64,000 nucleotides of DNA from Bradyrhizobium cajani (GTDB taxonomy: Bacteria; Pseudomonadota; Alphaproteobacteria; Rhizobiales; Xanthobacteraceae). Each line of letters starts with the position of its first letter. The stretch's first letter is position 1. Under the pieces are notes generated by a model. That model had not been told where the DNA came from. It did not search any database and saw only the letters and a list, made by a program, of their open reading frames with translations. Both the position numbers and the translations under genes were made by a program. This document shows positions 55,949 through 63,898 of the stretch, one piece after another. The stretch covers positions 89,305-153,304 of the forward strand of contig NZ_WQNE01000019.1 in assembly GCF_009759665.1 (NCBI RefSeq), given 5' to 3'.

Positions 55949-56353
55949 ATGGCCCATTTATCCCAATTGCGTCTCTCGTTGTTCGTTACCGCTCGTCTGC
56001 GCCGCCTGGCGGTGCTGGCCGTGCTCGCCACGGCCATGCTGCCGTCGGCTGCCGATGCCCGCCACCGCGGCTACGACGGTGTCTGGAACGTCACCTTCGC
56101 CACCACCCGCGGCAATTGTGGCTCGGGCTACAGCGTGCCCTTCACCGTGATCGGCAGCCGGGTCTCGTCCGCCGGCGGTGGCCGGGTCTCCGGCAGGGTC
56201 AACCGCGCCGGCGCTGTGGCGGTCCACGTCTCGGTCGGCGCCTCTCATGCCAGCGGCGGCGGCCGGCTCGCCGGCGTCAACGGTGCCGGCGCGTGGAACG
56301 GCATCATCTCCGGCGATCGCTGTAGCGGCACCTGGCAGGCGACAAGGACGTAG
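55949..56353 (+). CDS. Small secreted hypothetical protein
   Basis: This is a 134-residue protein of unknown function. The signal peptide (RRLAVLAVLATAMLPSAADA, cleaved before RHRGYDG) precedes a Gly/Ser/Val-rich, probably beta-stranded domain: YDGVWNVTFATTRGNCG, PFTVIGSRVSSAGGG, then two or three similar strands and a C-terminal CSGTW. Two cysteines probably pair. Many rhizobial genomes carry such short secreted proteins with a GVWNV start. The ATG has caggag upstream. It interrupts the usual infC-rpmI adjacency on the opposite strand. Confidence 0.7.
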   Translation: MAHLSQLRLSLFVTARLRRLAVLAVLATAMLPSAADARHRGYDGVWNVTFATTRGNCGSGYSVPFTVIGSRVSSAGGGRVSGRVNRAGAVAVHVSVGASHASGGGRLAGVNGAGAWNGIISGDRCSGTWQATRT

Positions 56354-56432
56354 CTGTCGCCAAGAAGGTGGTGCGCTCCCTCCTCCGCAAGCGGGAGAGG
56401 TTACCGCGGCGTTCGTGGCTCGCATCCCGACA

Positions 56433-56470
56433 AGAACAAAACGGCCCGCCGGAGGTCCGGACGGGCCGTT
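56433..56470 (-). terminator. Rho-independent terminator of infC
   Basis: Read on the minus strand, a 9-pair stem (aacggcccg against cgggccgtt) with an inner 5-pair stem is followed by ttttgttcttg. It begins 27 bases after the infC stop. It indicates that infC is transcribed alone rather than together with rpmI-rplT. Confidence 0.8.
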
Positions 56471-56497
56471 GAACTCTCAGTTCCAAAGAGCTGCGCG

Positions 56498-57037
56498 TCA
56501 GCGCGGCGCCAGCACCATGACGACCTGACGACCTTCGAACCGTGCGTCCTGCTCGACCTTGGCGAGCTCGGCGACGTCGGTCTTGATCTTGTCCAGAAGC
56601 TTGGTGCCGATCTCCTGGTGCGCCATTTCACGACCACGATAGCGCAGCGTGATCTTGACCTTGTCGCCCTCTTCGAAGAACCGCTGCATCGCGCGCATCT
56701 TCACGTCGTAATCGTGATCGTCGATCATCGGGCGGAGCTTGATCTCCTTGATCTCGACGGTCTTCTGCCGCTTGCGGGCTTCCGCGGCTTTCTTCTGAGC
56801 GGAATACTTGTACTTCCCGTAGTCCATGATCTTGCAGACGGGAGGGCTGGTATTCGGCGAAATCTCGACCAGATCCATGCCAGCTTCCTGGGCCATCCGG
56901 ATGGCGACGACGGTCTCGACCGTGCCTTTATTATCACCGGTCTGATCGATCAGCTGGATCTGCGCATTGCGGATATCATCATTGATGCGCGGCCCGTCTT
57001 TGCTGGCAGCGGGCGGAGCTTTATTAGGACGGCGAAT
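56498..57037 (-). CDS. infC: Translation initiation factor IF-3, with an AUU start codon
   Basis: IF-3 prevents premature subunit joining and checks start codons. The 179-residue product has the N domain (RRPNKAPPAASKDGPRINDDIRNAQIQLID over residues 2-31), the linker with CKIMDYGKYKYSAQKKAAEARKRQ split around residues 65-90, and the C domain (EIKLRPMIDDHDYDVKMRAM). No ATG, GTG or TTG lies at the family start; an ATT codon does, 8 bases after GGAG. This is the well-known infC AUU start, used for autoregulation by IF-3. Frame is open 22 codons upstream to an ATG with no family match. Confidence 0.93.
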   Translation of the reverse strand: MRRPNKAPPAASKDGPRINDDIRNAQIQLIDQTGDNKGTVETVVAIRMAQEAGMDLVEISPNTSPPVCKIMDYGKYKYSAQKKAAEARKRQKTVEIKEIKLRPMIDDHDYDVKMRAMQRFFEEGDKVKITLRYRGREMAHQEIGTKLLDKIKTDVAELAKVEQDARFEGRQVVMVLAPR

Positions 57038-57049
57038 GGGTGGTTCTCC
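57035..57049 (-). promoter_or_regulatory. Shine-Dalgarno and AUU start of infC
   Basis: On the minus strand the sequence reads GGAG-aaccaccc-ATT. The rare start codon is discriminated against by IF-3, which lets IF-3 limit its own synthesis in other bacteria. Confidence 0.75.
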
Positions 57050-57287
57050 AAAGTTGTGAAAGAAGCGGCTATTTTGAAGGAAGATGCGGTTGCCGGCAAG
57101 CAAGTCGCTCGTGCGAAACGCGAAAAACCCTCAAATGCGAGGCATTTTGGTCACGCCCGTTGGCACGCTGACGACATAGACACCTTGCTTCTGTTCCGCA
57201 AGCGTCCCAAAGGGCAATGCCGACATCGGATTGCGCTGCTAAGGCGCGCCCAAACAGCTCAAACCGCATAGCCAGAGTAAACGTTCC

Positions 57288-58088
57288 ATGACCGATGCAA
57301 CTCCCGACGCCGTGCTCGACTTCATCGATGTGGGCGAGGGTCCGTCCGCACGCAAGATCGCGGTGCGCAGCCGTCGCGGACAGGGCCCCGGACTGGTCTG
57401 GCTCGGCGGATTCAAGTCGGACATGCAGGGCAGCAAGGCCGTGGCGCTGGACGGCTGGGCCAGCGAGCACGGCCGCGCCGTCGTCCGCTTCGACTATTCC
57501 GGCCATGGCGAATCCGGCGGCGATTTTGCCGACGGAACCATCGGGCGCTGGCTCGAGGAGAGCGTGGCGGTGTTTTCGCGGTTCTGCGACGGCCCGCAAA
57601 TCCTGATCGGTTCCTCCATGGGCGGCTGGATGGCGCTGCTGCTCGCGCGCGAGATCAGGAAGCGACAGGAGACGCAGGAGGCCAAGGCGTCGCTCGCCGG
57701 GCTCGTGCTGATCGCACCGGCGCCGGATTTCACCGAGGAACTGATGTGGAAAAATTTTTCGCCTGCGGTGAAGAAAGAGATCGAGACCAAGGGCGTTTGG
57801 CTGCGGCCGTCGGAATACGGCGACGGCTCGCCCTATCCGATCACGCGGAACCTGATCGAGGAGGGCCGCAATCATCTCGTGCTCGGCAGCGCCATCGATC
57901 TCGGCTGCCCCGTCCGCATCCTGCAAGGCGCGCAGGATCCCGACGTGCCGTGGCAGCACGCCTTCGCCTTGACGCACCGCTTGCCGGCCGACGACGTCGT
58001 GCTGACCATGATCCAGGACGGCGACCACCGTCTGTCCCGCCCGCAGGACATCGCGCGCATTCTTGCTGCAGTGGCGGAGATCGGGTGA
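57288..58088 (+). CDS. Alpha/beta hydrolase
   Basis: This is a 266-residue alpha/beta-hydrolase-fold enzyme without a signal peptide. The nucleophile elbow is GSSMGG (Ser near residue 108), the oxyanion segment is WLGGFKSDM (about 38), and FDYSGHGESGG (about 66) is a typical strand-turn. Asp (DPDVPW) and His (GDHRLS) at the C terminus complete the triad. It resembles the depalmitoylase/palmitoyl-protein thioesterase (ABHD10)-like branch by these segments; the substrate is unknown. Divergent from infC with a 250-base gap. Confidence 0.85.
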   Translation: MTDATPDAVLDFIDVGEGPSARKIAVRSRRGQGPGLVWLGGFKSDMQGSKAVALDGWASEHGRAVVRFDYSGHGESGGDFADGTIGRWLEESVAVFSRFCDGPQILIGSSMGGWMALLLAREIRKRQETQEAKASLAGLVLIAPAPDFTEELMWKNFSPAVKKEIETKGVWLRPSEYGDGSPYPITRNLIEEGRNHLVLGSAIDLGCPVRILQGAQDPDVPWQHAFALTHRLPADDVVLTMIQDGDHRLSRPQDIARILAAVAEIG

Positions 58089-58108
58089 AGTGTCTCCAAA
58101 CAGTCGGT

Positions 58109-58212
58109 GTCATCGCCCGACTTGATCGGGCGATCCAGTATTCCAGAGGCCGTAGCGATTGAATCGAGAGGCCGCGGCGTACTGGATGCCCCGGTCAAGC
58201 CGGGGCATGACG
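58109..58212. repeat. Palindromic repeat of the 'gatccagta' type
   Basis: It contains gtcatcgcccgacttgatcg, the complementary tactggatgccccggtcaag and ends gccggggcatgac. The inner arms gatccagta and tactggatg pair with one mismatch. It overlaps the leader of the NTF2-like gene. Confidence 0.8.
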
Positions 58213-58235
58213 GAGAACGGGGAAGGAGAACGCCA

Positions 58236-58703
58236 ATGACCGTCAGCACCATGCTCCGCGCCTTCTGCGATGCGGTCGAGCAGCGCAACGGCAAGGCGTT
58301 TGCCGATCTGTTCACCGAGGACGGTATCTATCACGATGTCTTCTACGGCGCCTTCGCAGGCCGCGAGAAGATCGCGGCGATGATCGACGACTGGTTCTAT
58401 CGCACGGCGACCGATTTCCGATGGGACATGCATGACCCGGTGTCCGACGGCACCACGCTCTATGCGCGCTACACTTTCAGCTATCGGTCGACGCTGCCGG
58501 AAGCGAACGGCGCGCGGGCGATGTTCGAAGGCGTGGCGATCATGACGCTGCGTGACGGCAAGATCGCGAGCTATCACGAGGTCGCCAACACGGCGCCGGC
58601 ATTCGTTGATTTGAAGTTCGCGCCGGAGCGGATCGCGAAGATCGTCGCCAAGCAGGGCGCGGAGCTGAAGGCGCGGCCGGAGATGCAGCGGCATTTGAGT
58701 TGA
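58236..58703 (+). CDS. NTF2-like (SnoaL-type) protein
   Basis: This is a 155-residue protein with an NTF2-like fold. It starts MTVSTMLRAFCDAVEQRNGKAFADLFTED in the first helix and first strand (residues 1-30), followed by YHDVFYGAFAGREKIAAMI and a beta sheet. The family includes SnoaL-like isomerases, ketosteroid isomerases and uncharacterised proteins, so no reaction can be assigned. The ATG has gaaggaga upstream; a longer frame contains repeat sequence and is rejected. Confidence 0.82.
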   Translation: MTVSTMLRAFCDAVEQRNGKAFADLFTEDGIYHDVFYGAFAGREKIAAMIDDWFYRTATDFRWDMHDPVSDGTTLYARYTFSYRSTLPEANGARAMFEGVAIMTLRDGKIASYHEVANTAPAFVDLKFAPERIAKIVAKQGAELKARPEMQRHLS

Positions 58704-58721
58704 GCGCCGCTCTCTCCATTC

Positions 58722-58825
58722 GTCATTCCGGGGCGCGCGTAGCGCGAACCCGGAATCCATTGGGCTGCAAGTATTGTGGTGAAATGGATTCCGGGCTCGC
58801 GCCAAGTGGCGCGCCCCGGAATGAC
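58722..58825. repeat. Intergenic palindromic repeat, family B, copy 3
   Basis: It begins gtcattccggggcgcgcgta and ends gcgccccggaatgac. The outer arms match the other family B copies but the central part (aatccattgggctgcaag) is different, so this is a sub-type. It lies between convergent genes. Confidence 0.82.
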
Positions 58826-58847
58826 GAGTGGAGAGATACGCGCGTCC

Positions 58848-59645
58848 TTACCGCTTCGACGGATTTGCCATCGGCTTGCGCTGCGCCAGCGCAGCGACGG
58901 TCGCGGTGCCGATCGGCCCCTCTTCGTCATAGAGCCAGCATTCGCCGATCGCGACACCGTCGGTGGCGTGATGGTTCACTACCTCGAAGCCGATCCAGTT
59001 CGTCACCGGCAGGCGGTGCAGATAGATCGTGACGTCGCTGTTGATGTAGCCGAGTCCCATGTCACCGGCATTGGCAAACGGGCTGGCGAAATCGGCGCCG
59101 GTGGCGACATGAACGAACGGCGTCATCGGTGCGCCGGCGACGAGCTCGCGCACCTCGCTCATCCAGAGCCGGCGCGGACCGAGCGAGCCCATATGGCCGA
59201 CGATCGGCCGCGTTGTCCATTTGCCGTGCATGCCGAGCCGCGGATCGGCCGGCTTCGGAATGTCGGCCGGCTTCGGCACGTCCCAGTTCGGCGGCGACCA
59301 GACGTTGCCGTCGGGGTTCTGCGTCCGCCGCAACAGCTGGCACGAGGCGCGCGCCATGCTGACGCCGCCGGAGACGAATTCCGCTTCCACCACGCGGATG
59401 CGCATTCCGTCGCGTACCAGCCGCGTCGTCACTTGAATCGGCTTGTCGATGGTCGGCAGCCGAAACATGTCGACGGTGAGCCGCGCCGGCACGAACTCAG
59501 GGCCGGAATGGCGCTCCTCGATGGCGAAGCCGAGCAGGCCGACGATGACGCGCCCGTGCAGCGATTTCGGGTCCCACGGACCGTTGGCCACTTCCGTCGG
59601 ATGGAATGTGTCGCCGTCGCGGGTGAAGAATGGCATGTTGGTCAT
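58848..59645 (-). CDS. Acyl-CoA thioesterase-like double hot-dog protein
   Basis: This is a 265-residue protein with two hot-dog halves, of the TesB-like/thioesterase family type. The first half has SLHGRVIVGLLGFAIEERHSG (about residues 28-48) and VPARLTVDMFRLPTIDKP; the second has GYINSDVTIYLHRLP and CWLYDEEGPIGTATVAAL. No signal peptide. The family hydrolyses acyl-CoA thioesters, but several members are uncharacterised. The ATG (MTNMPFFTRDG) is used; a longer frame overlaps the family D repeat. Confidence 0.8.
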   Translation of the reverse strand: MTNMPFFTRDGDTFHPTEVANGPWDPKSLHGRVIVGLLGFAIEERHSGPEFVPARLTVDMFRLPTIDKPIQVTTRLVRDGMRIRVVEAEFVSGGVSMARASCQLLRRTQNPDGNVWSPPNWDVPKPADIPKPADPRLGMHGKWTTRPIVGHMGSLGPRRLWMSEVRELVAGAPMTPFVHVATGADFASPFANAGDMGLGYINSDVTIYLHRLPVTNWIGFEVVNHHATDGVAIGECWLYDEEGPIGTATVAALAQRKPMANPSKR

Positions 59646-59690
59646 GACGCGCGAGATTGAAGAAACGGGCGGGGAAATCAAGATGCCCAA

Positions 59691-59800
59691 TCCTCATGGT
59701 GAGGAGGTGCGAAGCGCCGTCTCGAACCATGAAGGCCCGGCTGCGGCGGCTCGGCCTCTATCCTTCGAGACGCCGCTTGCGCGGCTCCTCAGGATGAGGG
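59691..59800. repeat. Intergenic palindromic repeat, family D, copy 2
   Basis: It includes gaggaggtgcgaagcgccgt, ctcgaaccatgaaggcc and tatccttcgagacgccgctt, and ends cctcaggatgaggg. The arms are cctcatcctgagg-like. It is related to 43578-43716 and lies between the thioesterase-like gene and queG. Confidence 0.8.
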
Positions 59801-59814
59801 TCAGCGGCGGCGTG

Positions 59815-60990
59815 TCAGGAAGCTACTTGCCACTCCTCACGTACGTCTTCATCGCGCTCACCGTCCATCGCAGCAGGCTTGATTGCGTCAAACTCCTCCC
59901 GCGGTAACAACTGCCCGAGCGCCCACACCGCCGCTCCGCGCACCAGCGGGCTCGCATCCTCCAGCAATCGTCGCGCTTCCGCGGCCAGCGTCGCGTCCGC
60001 CGAGTTGCCGATCGCAATCAGCACGTTGCGCAGGAAGCGGTCGCGGCCGATGCGCTTGACCGGGGACTTCGTGAACAGCGCGCGGAACGCGGCATCGTCG
60101 AGCCGTGCAAGTTCGGCAAGCGTCGGCGCGCGCAATTCATCGCGCGCGGCAAGCTTCGCCTCGCGGCCCTCCTGCGCGAACTTGTTCCAGGGGCACGCCG
60201 CGAGGCAATCGTCGCAGCCATAGATTCGATTGCCGATGGCTTTGCGGAATTCGTGCGGGATCGGTCCCTTGTTCTCGATGGTCAGGTACGAGATGCAGCG
60301 TCGCGCGTCGAGCTTGTAGGGCGCGGGAAACGCCGCGGTCGGACAGATGTCGAGACAGGCGTGGCAGGAGCCGCAATGATCGATCTCGGCATCGTCGCGC
60401 GGCAGCTCCAGCGTGGTGTAGATCGCGCCCAGGAACAGCCACGAGCCGAACTCGCGCGAGACGAGATTGGTGTGCTTGCCCTGCCAGCCGAGATGCGCGG
60501 CTTGCGCCAGCGGCTTCTCCATCACCGCCGCGGTGTCGACAAACACCTTCACGTCCGACGGTGCGGTCGCGACCAGCCAGCGCGCCAGCGCCTTCAGCCG
60601 CTTCTTGATCAAATCATGATAGTCGTCGCCCTGCGCATAGACCGAGATCGCCGCGCGCGTGCGCTGCTTCAGGATCGCGAGCGGATCCTGGTCGGGGCCG
60701 TAATTGACGCCGAGCATGATGACGCTGCGCACGTCCTGCCATAGTCCGCGCGGATCGATACGGCGCTCCGGCTGCGCGGCGAGCCACTCCATGTCGCCAT
60801 GGCCGCCGGAGGCGATGAACTCGAGGAAGTATCTTCCGGCGCTCTCGATCGTGCCGGGCGCGGTGATGCCGATGCCGTCGAAACCGAGCGCGCGGGCTTC
60901 GCGCGCGAGCGCCGCCTTCAATTCAGTCGGATCGGAGTTCAGAAATCCAGGTCCACGTAGGTCCGCGACGCCGGCACGCCCGCCAGCCAT
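59815..60990 (-). CDS. queG: Epoxyqueuosine reductase
   Basis: QueG reduces epoxyqueuosine to queuosine in tRNA, using cobalamin and two 4Fe-4S clusters. The product (391 residues from the ATG at 60990) has the cobalamin-binding domain in the first 200 residues (LGFDGIGITAPG), two ferredoxin motifs CGSCHACLDICPTAAF (about residue 215) and CDDCLAACPWN (about 265), and a C-terminal HEAT-like region. The ATG lies in the end of the GST gene (52-base overlap). A CTG at 60942 overlapping the GST stop as CTGA, or a TTG at 60921, give family-like N termini too. Confidence 0.92.
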   Translation of the reverse strand: MAGGRAGVADLRGPGFLNSDPTELKAALAREARALGFDGIGITAPGTIESAGRYFLEFIASGGHGDMEWLAAQPERRIDPRGLWQDVRSVIMLGVNYGPDQDPLAILKQRTRAAISVYAQGDDYHDLIKKRLKALARWLVATAPSDVKVFVDTAAVMEKPLAQAAHLGWQGKHTNLVSREFGSWLFLGAIYTTLELPRDDAEIDHCGSCHACLDICPTAAFPAPYKLDARRCISYLTIENKGPIPHEFRKAIGNRIYGCDDCLAACPWNKFAQEGREAKLAARDELRAPTLAELARLDDAAFRALFTKSPVKRIGRDRFLRNVLIAIGNSADATLAAEARRLLEDASPLVRGAAVWALGQLLPREEFDAIKPAAMDGERDEDVREEWQVAS

Positions 60991-61631
60991 TCGCTCAGGA
61001 GCGGACGGAACGACGGGCGGGATTTCACCCGCGCGTACCACGCCTTTGCTGCGTCGTCCTCGCTCCATGGCACGTCGCCCAGATAGTCGATCGCCGAGAG
61101 ATGCGCCGCGGCGGCGAGATCCGCGTAAGAGAGCCGGTCGCCGGCGAGGAAGTTACGCGTCTGCGCCAGCCAGCCGATATAGGCCAGATGATAGCGCACA
61201 TTTGCCTTGGCAGCCCGCATCACGTCGGCCGAAGGCGGGCCGCCGCCGTTCTCCTCGCTCATGAAGCGCTTGTAGATGCGCTCGGTGACCAGAGGATGCG
61301 AGACCTCCTCGAAGAACTTTTCGTTGAACCAGGCCATCAGCCGGCGCACCTCGACGCGCTCGGGAAGCGTCTCCGGCATCAACCGCTTCGGTCCCATCCC
61401 GGCGCCATAGGCCTCGTCGACATATTCGGCGATGATGGCCGCGCCCGGTATCGGCGGCTGCTCGTCGTCGACCAGCACGGGCGTCGTGCCGGCCGCATTG
61501 AGCAGCAGAAATGCCTCCCGCCGTTCCCAGCTGCGTTCCTCGACCAGCTTCAGGTCGAGCCCGTATTCGCCCGCGATCAGGCGGATGAAGCGCGAATGCG
61601 GACAGAACGGATGATGAAACAGCGTAAACAT
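60939..61631 (-). CDS. Glutathione S-transferase family protein
   Basis: This is a 230-residue GST. The N-terminal thioredoxin-like domain has HPFCPHSRFIR with a possible active Cys at residue 10, and the E-S-type glutathione contact segment QPPIPGAAIIAEYVDEA (about 60-77). The all-helical C domain has FLAGDRLSYADLAAAAHLSAIDYLG, the N-capping box of GSTs. This resembles the rhizobial bphK/omega-like class, but the specific role is unknown. It is upstream of queG with overlapping ends, so the two are co-translated. Divergent from uppP. Confidence 0.87.
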   Translation of the reverse strand: MFTLFHHPFCPHSRFIRLIAGEYGLDLKLVEERSWERREAFLLLNAAGTTPVLVDDEQPPIPGAAIIAEYVDEAYGAGMGPKRLMPETLPERVEVRRLMAWFNEKFFEEVSHPLVTERIYKRFMSEENGGGPPSADVMRAAKANVRYHLAYIGWLAQTRNFLAGDRLSYADLAAAAHLSAIDYLGDVPWSEDDAAKAWYARVKSRPSFRPLLSEWLAGVPASRTYVDLDF

Positions 61632-61800
61632 GAAGCCTTTGACTATTTGATGGTGCTTAAGAATCCATCAATGTTTGTGCGGCGCCACACTAGTCCTTCA
61701 AAACCGCGAAGCAAGGGCGTGATGTCGCATTTTGCGATTGCGGCATGGGGACGAATAGGCGAGAAGAGCCCCGCTTTTCCAGCCGAAATGGACCGTAAAT

Positions 61801-62607
61801 ATGTCAGATACAATACGGGCAGTGATCCTCGGCATCATCGAGGGTGTGACCGAGTTCCTTCCCGTGTCGTCGACCGGCCACCTGCTGCTCGCTGAGCGCT
61901 TCTTCCATCTCGGCGAAGGCGCATTCTGGGATTCGTTTACGGTTCTGATCCAGCTCGGTGCGATCCTCGCGATCGTCGGGCTGTACTTCAGGAAGCTGTG
62001 GGATGTCGCGATCGGCCTGTTCACGGGCGATGCCTATGCGCGCCGCTTCGTGATCGGCGTGCTGGTGGCGTTCCTGCCCGCGGTGATCGTCGGCCTCGTT
62101 GCCGGCAAGTACATCAAGAGCGTGCTGTTCAATCCGTGGGTCGTCTGCTTCACGCTGATCGTCGGCGGCGCCGTCCTGCTCTGGGTCGACAAGCTCGATC
62201 TCAAGCCGCGTGAGTACGACGCCACCAGGTTTCCGCTGCTGATGTATCTCTATATCGGCATCGCGCAGTGCGTGGCGATGATCCCGGGCGTGTCGCGCTC
62301 AGGTGCCAGCATCGTCGCCGCCATGCTGCTCGGTTCGGACAAGCGCGCGGCGGCGGAGTTTTCGTTCTTCCTCGCCATTCCCACCATGATCGGCGCGTTC
62401 GCCTACGACTTCTACAAGAGCCGCTCCGAGATGACGATGGATCACATCAACATCGTCGCGATCGGCTTCGTGGTGTCGTTCATCACCGCGATCATCGTGG
62501 TCAAGACGTTCCTGGAATACGTCACCCGGCACGGCTTCGTGGTGTTCGCCTGGTGGCGCGTCATCGTCGGCACGCTCGGCCTGATCGCGCTGGCCCTCGG
62601 CCACTAA
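61801..62607 (+). CDS. uppP: Undecaprenyl-diphosphate phosphatase
   Basis: UppP (BacA) removes phosphate from undecaprenyl diphosphate so that the lipid carrier can be used again in cell-wall synthesis. The 268-residue integral membrane protein has both signature regions: EGVTEFLPVSSTGHL (about residues 14-28) and PGVSRSGAS (about 162-170), with about eight membrane helices. It is the usual length. No operon partner is evident; it has a 170-base divergent spacer to the GST gene. Confidence 0.97.
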   Translation: MSDTIRAVILGIIEGVTEFLPVSSTGHLLLAERFFHLGEGAFWDSFTVLIQLGAILAIVGLYFRKLWDVAIGLFTGDAYARRFVIGVLVAFLPAVIVGLVAGKYIKSVLFNPWVVCFTLIVGGAVLLWVDKLDLKPREYDATRFPLLMYLYIGIAQCVAMIPGVSRSGASIVAAMLLGSDKRAAAEFSFFLAIPTMIGAFAYDFYKSRSEMTMDHINIVAIGFVVSFITAIIVVKTFLEYVTRHGFVVFAWWRVIVGTLGLIALALGH

Positions 62608-62643
62608 CGCGGCGTCGAAAACGCTATTCACGGATGGTGCGCG

Positions 62644-62667
62644 ACCTCTCCCGCAAGCGGGAGAGGT
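62644..62667. repeat. Short palindromic repeat, family E
   Basis: The sequence acctctcccgcaagcgggag plus aggt is an almost perfect hairpin of 10 pairs. It lies between the convergent ends of uppP and the NDUFA9-like gene, where it can terminate both transcripts. A related copy is at 42671-42696. Confidence 0.8.
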
Positions 62668-62673
62668 GAAATC

Positions 62674-63639
62674 CTACACGCTCATGCGCTGGAACTGACC
62701 GGCCGAGCGGAAGCGCCAGAGATATTGCGGGGCGATCGCCTCCAGCGCATCGGCGGTGATGCCGAGACCTTCCAGCGTCAGGCCTGCCGCCTTCGCGGCA
62801 TCCGACACGACATTGTCGCGCTCGAGCAGCGTGACCTGGTCCGGCGTCAGCTTGAACACGCCGGGTGCGAATTGCAGGAAGTTGGCCTGGAAGCGGGCGA
62901 GGCCGAACGACAGCGGGATCAGCATCCGCTTGCGGCCGGTGATCTCGAGGATGGCCTCGATGATCTCGCGCATGGTCAGCACTTCCGGCCCGCCGAGCTC
63001 GTAGGTCGCGCCCGCCTTGGCCTTGCCGTCGACGGCATCCGCGATCGCGGTGGCGACGTCGCCGACATAGACCGGCTGCATCCGGGTACTCCCGCCGATC
63101 AGCGGCAGCACCGGCGACATCCGCGCCAGCGCCGCGAAGCGGTTGGTGAACTGGTCTTCGGGGCCGAACATCACGGACGGGCGGAAGATCGTCGCCGACG
63201 GCACCGCGGCCAGGACCGCCGCCTCGCCGGCCGCCTTGGCCCTCGCATAGTGCGAGGGCGACTGCGCGTCGGCGCCGATCGCGGAGACGTGGACCAGACC
63301 CGCCCCGGCGGCGGCCGCCGCCTTGGCGACGGTTTCGGCGCCCTTGGCCTGAACGGCATCGAAAGTCTGCGCCCCGCCCTCGGCAAGGATGCCGACCAGA
63401 TTGATCACGACCTGCGAATCACGCAGCGCCGCCTCGACCGAGGCCGGATAGCGCAAATTGGCCTGCACGACGTGGACCTGCCCGACCTTGCCGGAGGGCT
63501 GGAGGTAACCGGCGAGTTCCGGCCGCCGCACCGCCACCCGGACCCGGTAATCCCGCTTGCACAGCGCCCGGACCACGTTCCGGCCCAAAAACCCCGATCC
63601 GCCGAAAACCGTGACCAGCGTGTCCAGATTCGATGCCAT
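62674..63639 (-). CDS. NAD(P)-binding complex I NDUFA9-like protein
   Basis: This is a 321-residue short-chain dehydrogenase-like protein with an atypical-SDR Rossmann fold. The nucleotide loop is VFGGSGFLGRNVVR near residue 10. The HYARAKAAGE segment has the Tyr-x3-Lys pair common in SDRs. The protein is most like NDUFA9, the mitochondrial complex I accessory subunit found in alphaproteobacteria (complex I NDUFA9 subunit family). The ATG at 63639 matches the family; the longer frame has no similarity. No other complex I genes are nearby. Confidence 0.9.
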   Translation of the reverse strand: MASNLDTLVTVFGGSGFLGRNVVRALCKRDYRVRVAVRRPELAGYLQPSGKVGQVHVVQANLRYPASVEAALRDSQVVINLVGILAEGGAQTFDAVQAKGAETVAKAAAAAGAGLVHVSAIGADAQSPSHYARAKAAGEAAVLAAVPSATIFRPSVMFGPEDQFTNRFAALARMSPVLPLIGGSTRMQPVYVGDVATAIADAVDGKAKAGATYELGGPEVLTMREIIEAILEITGRKRMLIPLSFGLARFQANFLQFAPGVFKLTPDQVTLLERDNVVSDAAKAAGLTLEGLGITADALEAIAPQYLWRFRSAGQFQRMSV

Positions 63640-63789
63640 GGGGTTCGTTCCTGCGGAAAGAGTGCGTGTTATCAGGCTTGTATCGGGCCGGTTTGCGATG
63701 CGCAATCGGCAAGCCGAAGCCCGGTTCAAGCATGAATTGACAACGGCGTCACCGAACCGTAGTAACCGCCTCCGTGCCCCAAACGGCAT

Positions 63790-63876
<87 letters not shown>

Positions 63877-63877
63877 T

Positions 63878-63898
63878 TTTGCGGGATTTGACCGCAAA
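63878..63898 (+). terminator. Hairpin downstream of tRNA-Leu
   Basis: The 7-base arms tttgcgg and ccgcaaa enclose a 7-base loop. There is no T-run after it. It may end the tRNA transcript. From 63899 to the end of the window I see nothing that I can name. Confidence 0.45.
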
